From Streptomyces sp. C10-9-1 (GTDB lineage: Bacteria > Actinomycetota > Actinomycetes > Streptomycetales > Streptomycetaceae), in NCBI RefSeq assembly GCF_024497955.1, contig NZ_JANHKP010000007.1, forward strand, positions 1 to 64,000: a stretch of DNA of 64,000 nucleotides, read 5' to 3'. Made by a program: the position numbers and the translations under genes. Below are positions 60,947 through 64,000 of this stretch, piece after piece. Position 1 is the first letter of the stretch, and each line of letters opens with the position of its first letter. The notes under the pieces were generated by a model, which worked only from the letters and a program-made list of their open reading frames with translations, had not been told where the DNA came from and did not search any database.

Positions 60947-61654
60947 TCACCCCTCGTCGGCCCGGCCGCTCCCCCCGTGCGGGGGAGGACCGCCGGGCTC
61001 CGGGCCCGCCTCGCCGCCGCGCCCCGCATCGCTCCAGCGCTGCGGGCCGGCAGGCGGGGCGCCCTGCGGGGGTGCCGCGTACGGGGGCGGGCGGTAGACC
61101 GGCGGGGCGCCGGGCAGCGTGTCGTCGGGCCGCAGCGCATAGGGGCCGCGGCGGTAGGGCACGGGGCCGGTCGGGTCCGTGCCGTAGGGGCCCCAGTCCT
61201 CCTCCGGCGGCGGCGGAGCCGCCTCCTCCACGGGGACGTGCCGTCGGCGGCCGCTCATCACCAGGGCGCCCAGCAGCAGCAGGACGCCTCCCCCGGCGGC
61301 CAGCGCCACTCCCTCGCCCAGTCCGCCGCCGTCCCCGCCGACGGTGAGGCTGCCCGCGGCCTGCCCCTGGCGGACCATCCACAGCACGGTGAAGCCGAGG
61401 ACCACCAGGCCCGCCAGGGCGACCGGCACCCGCAGGCGCAGGGCCACACCCACGACGGCGAGCAGGGCGGCGAAGACGAAGGGCAGCAGCAGCGAGGTGA
61501 CGAGCGCGCCCTCGGCCGCGGTGATGCCCCCGAACAGGTCCTGGATCCGGTAGTCGCGCCCGAGGCGGCCGTCGTACCAGTCACGGAAGGGGCTCCATAC
61601 GGCGGCCGCCGCTCCTGCGAGAGCGATCAGCGAGCCGATGACGTTGCGGACCAT
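60947..61654 (-). CDS. Integral membrane protein with proline-rich tail
   Basis: 235 residues from ATG 61654 with GAGGAGG upstream. Four membrane segments lie in the first 140 residues (near 5-20, 50-72, 77-93 and 115-132). The last 95 residues are cytoplasmic and rich in Pro, Gly, Tyr and Arg. It is transcribed toward the conservon, 98 bp downstream of afsK on the same strand, and could be part of the afsK unit. No named family is recognised. Confidence 0.75.
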   Translation of the reverse strand: MVRNVIGSLIALAGAAAAVWSPFRDWYDGRLGRDYRIQDLFGGITAAEGALVTSLLLPFVFAALLAVVGVALRLRVPVALAGLVVLGFTVLWMVRQGQAAGSLTVGGDGGGLGEGVALAAGGGVLLLLGALVMSGRRRHVPVEEAAPPPPEEDWGPYGTDPTGPVPYRRGPYALRPDDTLPGAPPVYRPPPYAAPPQGAPPAGPQRWSDAGRGGEAGPEPGGPPPHGGSGRADEG

Positions 61655-61752
61655 CGCCGGCCTCCTCGTGTCAGCCGTCTGCGGCCGATACCGCTCCCGC
61701 TGCCGACGCTACGCCCGCCCCGGGCCCCCCGCCATGCGGACCGGGCGGCCCC

Positions 61753-64000
61753 TCAGCGGCCCCCGCGCCCGGTCGCCGTGCCCTTGCCCGCGTCCAGGGC
61801 GTAGACGCAGCGGTCCTTGCTGCACGCGTACACCACACCGCCCCGGACCACCGGCGAGCCGCTGATCTCGCCGCCGGTGGCGAGCTTCCAGCGCAGCTGG
61901 CCGCCGCTCGCGTCGAGGGTGTAGAGCACATGGTCGGCCGAGCCGAAGTGCACCCGCCCGTCAGCCGCCACGGGCGTGCCGACCACCTCGCCGCCCGCCG
62001 CGAAGCGCCACATCGGCGTGCCGGTGACGGCGTCCAGGGTGTAGAGAGCGCTGCCGCTGCCGACGTGGACGTTCCCGGCGGCGACCAGCACCGGCTCGAC
62101 CGAGGGGCGGGGCTCGGTGGCGATCCGCCAGCGGTCCTTGCCCGTGGCGGCGTCGAGCGCGTACACGGTTCCCAGGTAGTCGGCCAGGTACACCCCTCCG
62201 CCCGTGACGGCGGGGCCCGGGGCGAAGGCGGGCGGGGAGAGGAACACCGCGGGCGCCTCGAAGTGCCAGCGGACCAGGCCGGAGGCGATCTCCACGGCGA
62301 TCACCCGGGTGCCGGCCGAGACGTAGGCGCAGCCGTCGGGGGCCGGCTGGACGCGGACCGGCACATGGCCGCAGGAGGCGGCGTCGCCCACGGGGTAGGA
62401 CCAGCGCTCGGCGCCCGTACGGGCCTCCAGGGCGCGCAGCCGGGCGTCCTTCCACACGAAGACGGTGTCCCCGAAGATCGCCGGTCCCGCCTCGGCGGTC
62501 TCGAACTCGGTCTGCGCGCCGCTGACCTCCCACAGCTTCTCGCCGCCGGCGGCGTCCCAGGCCTGCACACCGCCGCCGCGGGTGCCGGTGAGCACCGTGC
62601 CCCGGTCGGCCTGGAGCGAGTACACCCAGGCGTCGGTCGTCAGGCGCCAGCGCTCGGCCCCGGTGGCCGCGTCCAGCGCGTAGAGCGTGGGGCCGTCGGA
62701 GCCGTGGATGCGGCCGCCGTCGACGGCCATGGACCAGGCGACGTCGCGGGTCTTGAACTGGCGCCGTCCGCTGGCGACGTCGAGGGCGTGGACCTCGAAG
62801 GAGGTCACGTAGAGGAGGTCGCCGTCGACGACCGGGGTCCCCCAGACGTCGTTCGACATGCGGAAGCGCCAGGGGCGCCAGTGCGTGGGGGCGGCGTCCT
62901 GCTGCGGTACCGGTACCGGCGGGGCCGAGGGCCCGGGGACGGCACGGGTGGCGGTGTCGGCGCCGGTCACTCCGGCGGGGGGCCGGATCCAGCCCGTCGC
63001 CGGTCCCGCGTCGGCGGCGGGCGGGCGCCCGGCGGCGGCGACGGCCGGGCCGGGGCCGATGGCCACTCCGGCGCCGGCGAGGCGGACCGGTCCGCCGTCG
63101 GCGGAGGCGGGCGGGGCGCCGACGGGGCCGCGCGGGTCGCCGGACGCGACCCGGGCGGGCTCCCGGTCGGGCGGCGGCGGCACGGGCGCCGGCGCGGGCC
63201 CCGGCGGCGGCCCCGGAGGACGGGCCGGCGCCTGGGTGCGGCCGCCGCCGCGGCGCGTCTCGATCATGGCCGTGGCCCGCCCGGGGAGCCAGGCGGATGC
63301 CGTGCCGCTGTCGTCGTGGCCGGAGGAGAACAGGTGCGGGGCGAGCTGCGCCTGGAGGTCCTCGGGGGTGGGCCGCAGACCGGCGTCCATCTGCATGCAG
63401 TGCTCGATGAGCGGGCGGAGCTCCTCGGGGAGCCCTTCGAGGTCGGGCCCCTCGCGCAGCAGCATGAAGACCGTCTCCACGGGGTTGGCCCCGTGGTAGG
63501 GCGCGTGCCCGGTGGCGGCGAACACCAGGGTGGAGCCGAGCGAGAAGACGTCGCTCGCGCCGGTGACGCTGCGCGAGTCGCGCGCCTGCTCGGGCGACAT
63601 GTAGGCGGGGGTGCCGACCGCGACGTTGGTCATGGTCAGGCGGGTGTTGGAGACCCCGGAGGCGATGCCGAAGTCGATCACCCGGGGGCCGTCCTCGACG
63701 ACCAGCACGTTCGAGGGCTTGAGGTCCCGGTGGACCAGTCCGGCGCCGTGGATGGACTGGAGCGCCTCCGCGATGCCGGCGGCCAGCCAGCGGACGGCCT
63801 GCGCGGGCAGCGGCCCGCACTGGTTGACGATCTCCTCCAGGGAGGGCGCCGGCACGTAGGCGGTGGCCAGCCACGGCACGGCGGCGCGCGGGTCGGCGTC
63901 CACGACGGCCGCGGTGTAGAAGCCGCTGACGGCCCGGGCCGCCTCGACCTCGCGGGTGAACCGGACGCGGAACAGCTGGTCCTCGGCGAGCTCGGTCCTC
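61753..64000 (-). CDS. afsK: AfsK, Ser/Thr kinase with PQQ-like beta-propeller (5' end outside window)
   Basis: 749 codons are visible including the stop. The start lies beyond position 64000. The frame is open to the edge and begins inside the kinase N-lobe ([19 protein letters not shown]), so the glycine loop is missing from view. HRDLKPSN and VIDFGIAS are the catalytic and metal-binding loops. A Pro/Gly/Arg-rich linker follows, then repeated units such as [16 protein letters not shown] and [16 protein letters not shown] forming a PQQ-type beta-propeller. This layout is that of AfsK, the membrane-associated kinase that phosphorylates AfsR. The nearby afsR and afsS support the name. Confidence 0.92.
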   Translation of the reverse strand, partial: RTELAEDQLFRVRFTREVEAARAVSGFYTAAVVDADPRAAVPWLATAYVPAPSLEEIVNQCGPLPAQAVRWLAAGIAEALQSIHGAGLVHRDLKPSNVLVVEDGPRVIDFGIASGVSNTRLTMTNVAVGTPAYMSPEQARDSRSVTGASDVFSLGSTLVFAATGHAPYHGANPVETVFMLLREGPDLEGLPEELRPLIEHCMQMDAGLRPTPEDLQAQLAPHLFSSGHDDSGTASAWLPGRATAMIETRRGGGRTQAPARPPGPPPGPAPAPVPPPPDREPARVASGDPRGPVGAPPASADGGPVRLAGAGVAIGPGPAVAAAGRPPAADAGPATGWIRPPAGVTGADTATRAVPGPSAPPVPVPQQDAAPTHWRPWRFRMSNDVWGTPVVDGDLLYVTSFEVHALDVASGRRQFKTRDVAWSMAVDGGRIHGSDGPTLYALDAATGAERWRLTTDAWVYSLQADRGTVLTGTRGGGVQAWDAAGGEKLWEVSGAQTEFETAEAGPAIFGDTVFVWKDARLRALEARTGAERWSYPVGDAASCGHVPVRVQPAPDGCAYVSAGTRVIAVEIASGLVRWHFEAPAVFLSPPAFAPGPAVTGGGVYLADYLGTVYALDAATGKDRWRIATEPRPSVEPVLVAAGNVHVGSGSALYTLDAVTGTPMWRFAAGGEVVGTPVAADGRVHFGSADHVLYTLDASGGQLRWKLATGGEISGSPVVRGGVVYACSKDRCVYALDAGKGTATGRGGR

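Overview
The window is a high-GC actinobacterial chromosome segment, almost certainly from Streptomyces. The evidence is very GC-rich coding DNA with GTG/TTG starts, 4-bp ATGA/GTGA gene overlaps, an AfsR/AfsS/AfsK set, a conservon with two P450s, a DUF5753/DUF397 regulator pair, a GPP34 protein and a fused FO synthase.

Region 1 (1-6612) is the right end of an integrated element. It carries a two-gene restriction-modification-like module that is clearly richer in A+T than the rest, a GntR regulator behind four overlapping small genes, a second GntR gene read divergently over a doubled palindromic operator, and a small protein with a duplicated domain. It ends at a 44-bp copy of the 3' part of a tRNA-Arg(CCU) gene, which marks the attachment site. 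The intact tRNA and the integrase should lie left of the window.

Region 2 (6648-13122) holds a large TerD-like protein, a small DUF6584-like membrane-anchored protein, a lipoprotein, and about 1.36 kb of apparently non-coding DNA in front of the next cluster.

Region 3 (13123-36077) is a complete 15-gene indolocarbazole cluster of the staurosporine type: staR, then staB-staA-staN-staG (read in the order G, N, A, B on the minus strand), then staO-staD-staP-staMA-staJ-staK-staI-staE-staMB-staC on the plus strand. StaO and StaD turn two tryptophans into chromopyrrolic acid, and StaP and StaC close the ring to the K252c aglycone. StaA, B, J, I, E and K supply the dTDP-amino-deoxyhexose. StaG and StaN make the two C-N bonds between sugar and aglycone, and StaMA and StaMB methylate the sugar N and O. 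StaR, a LuxR-family activator, has a TTA codon at position 8, so its translation probably depends on bldA tRNA. Two residues known to separate StaC from RebC are of the StaC type.

Region 4 (36078-51396) is chromosomal backbone: membrane and lipoproteins, a D,D-carboxypeptidase with a long repetitive tail, GPP34, an XRE-DUF5753/DUF397 pair, an ADP-ribosylglycohydrolase, FO synthase with an F420-type oxidoreductase next to it, and an acetyltransferase.

Region 5 (51675-64000) is regulatory: afsR, afsS with an AfsR/PhoP-box-like direct repeat in front of it, a six-gene conservon (cvnA-F), a membrane protein and most of afsK, whose N-terminus runs off the right edge. The staurosporine pathway makes a Ser/Thr kinase inhibitor and lies about 26 kb from a Ser/Thr kinase that belongs to the antibiotic regulatory cascade. 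This raises the question of feedback between them.
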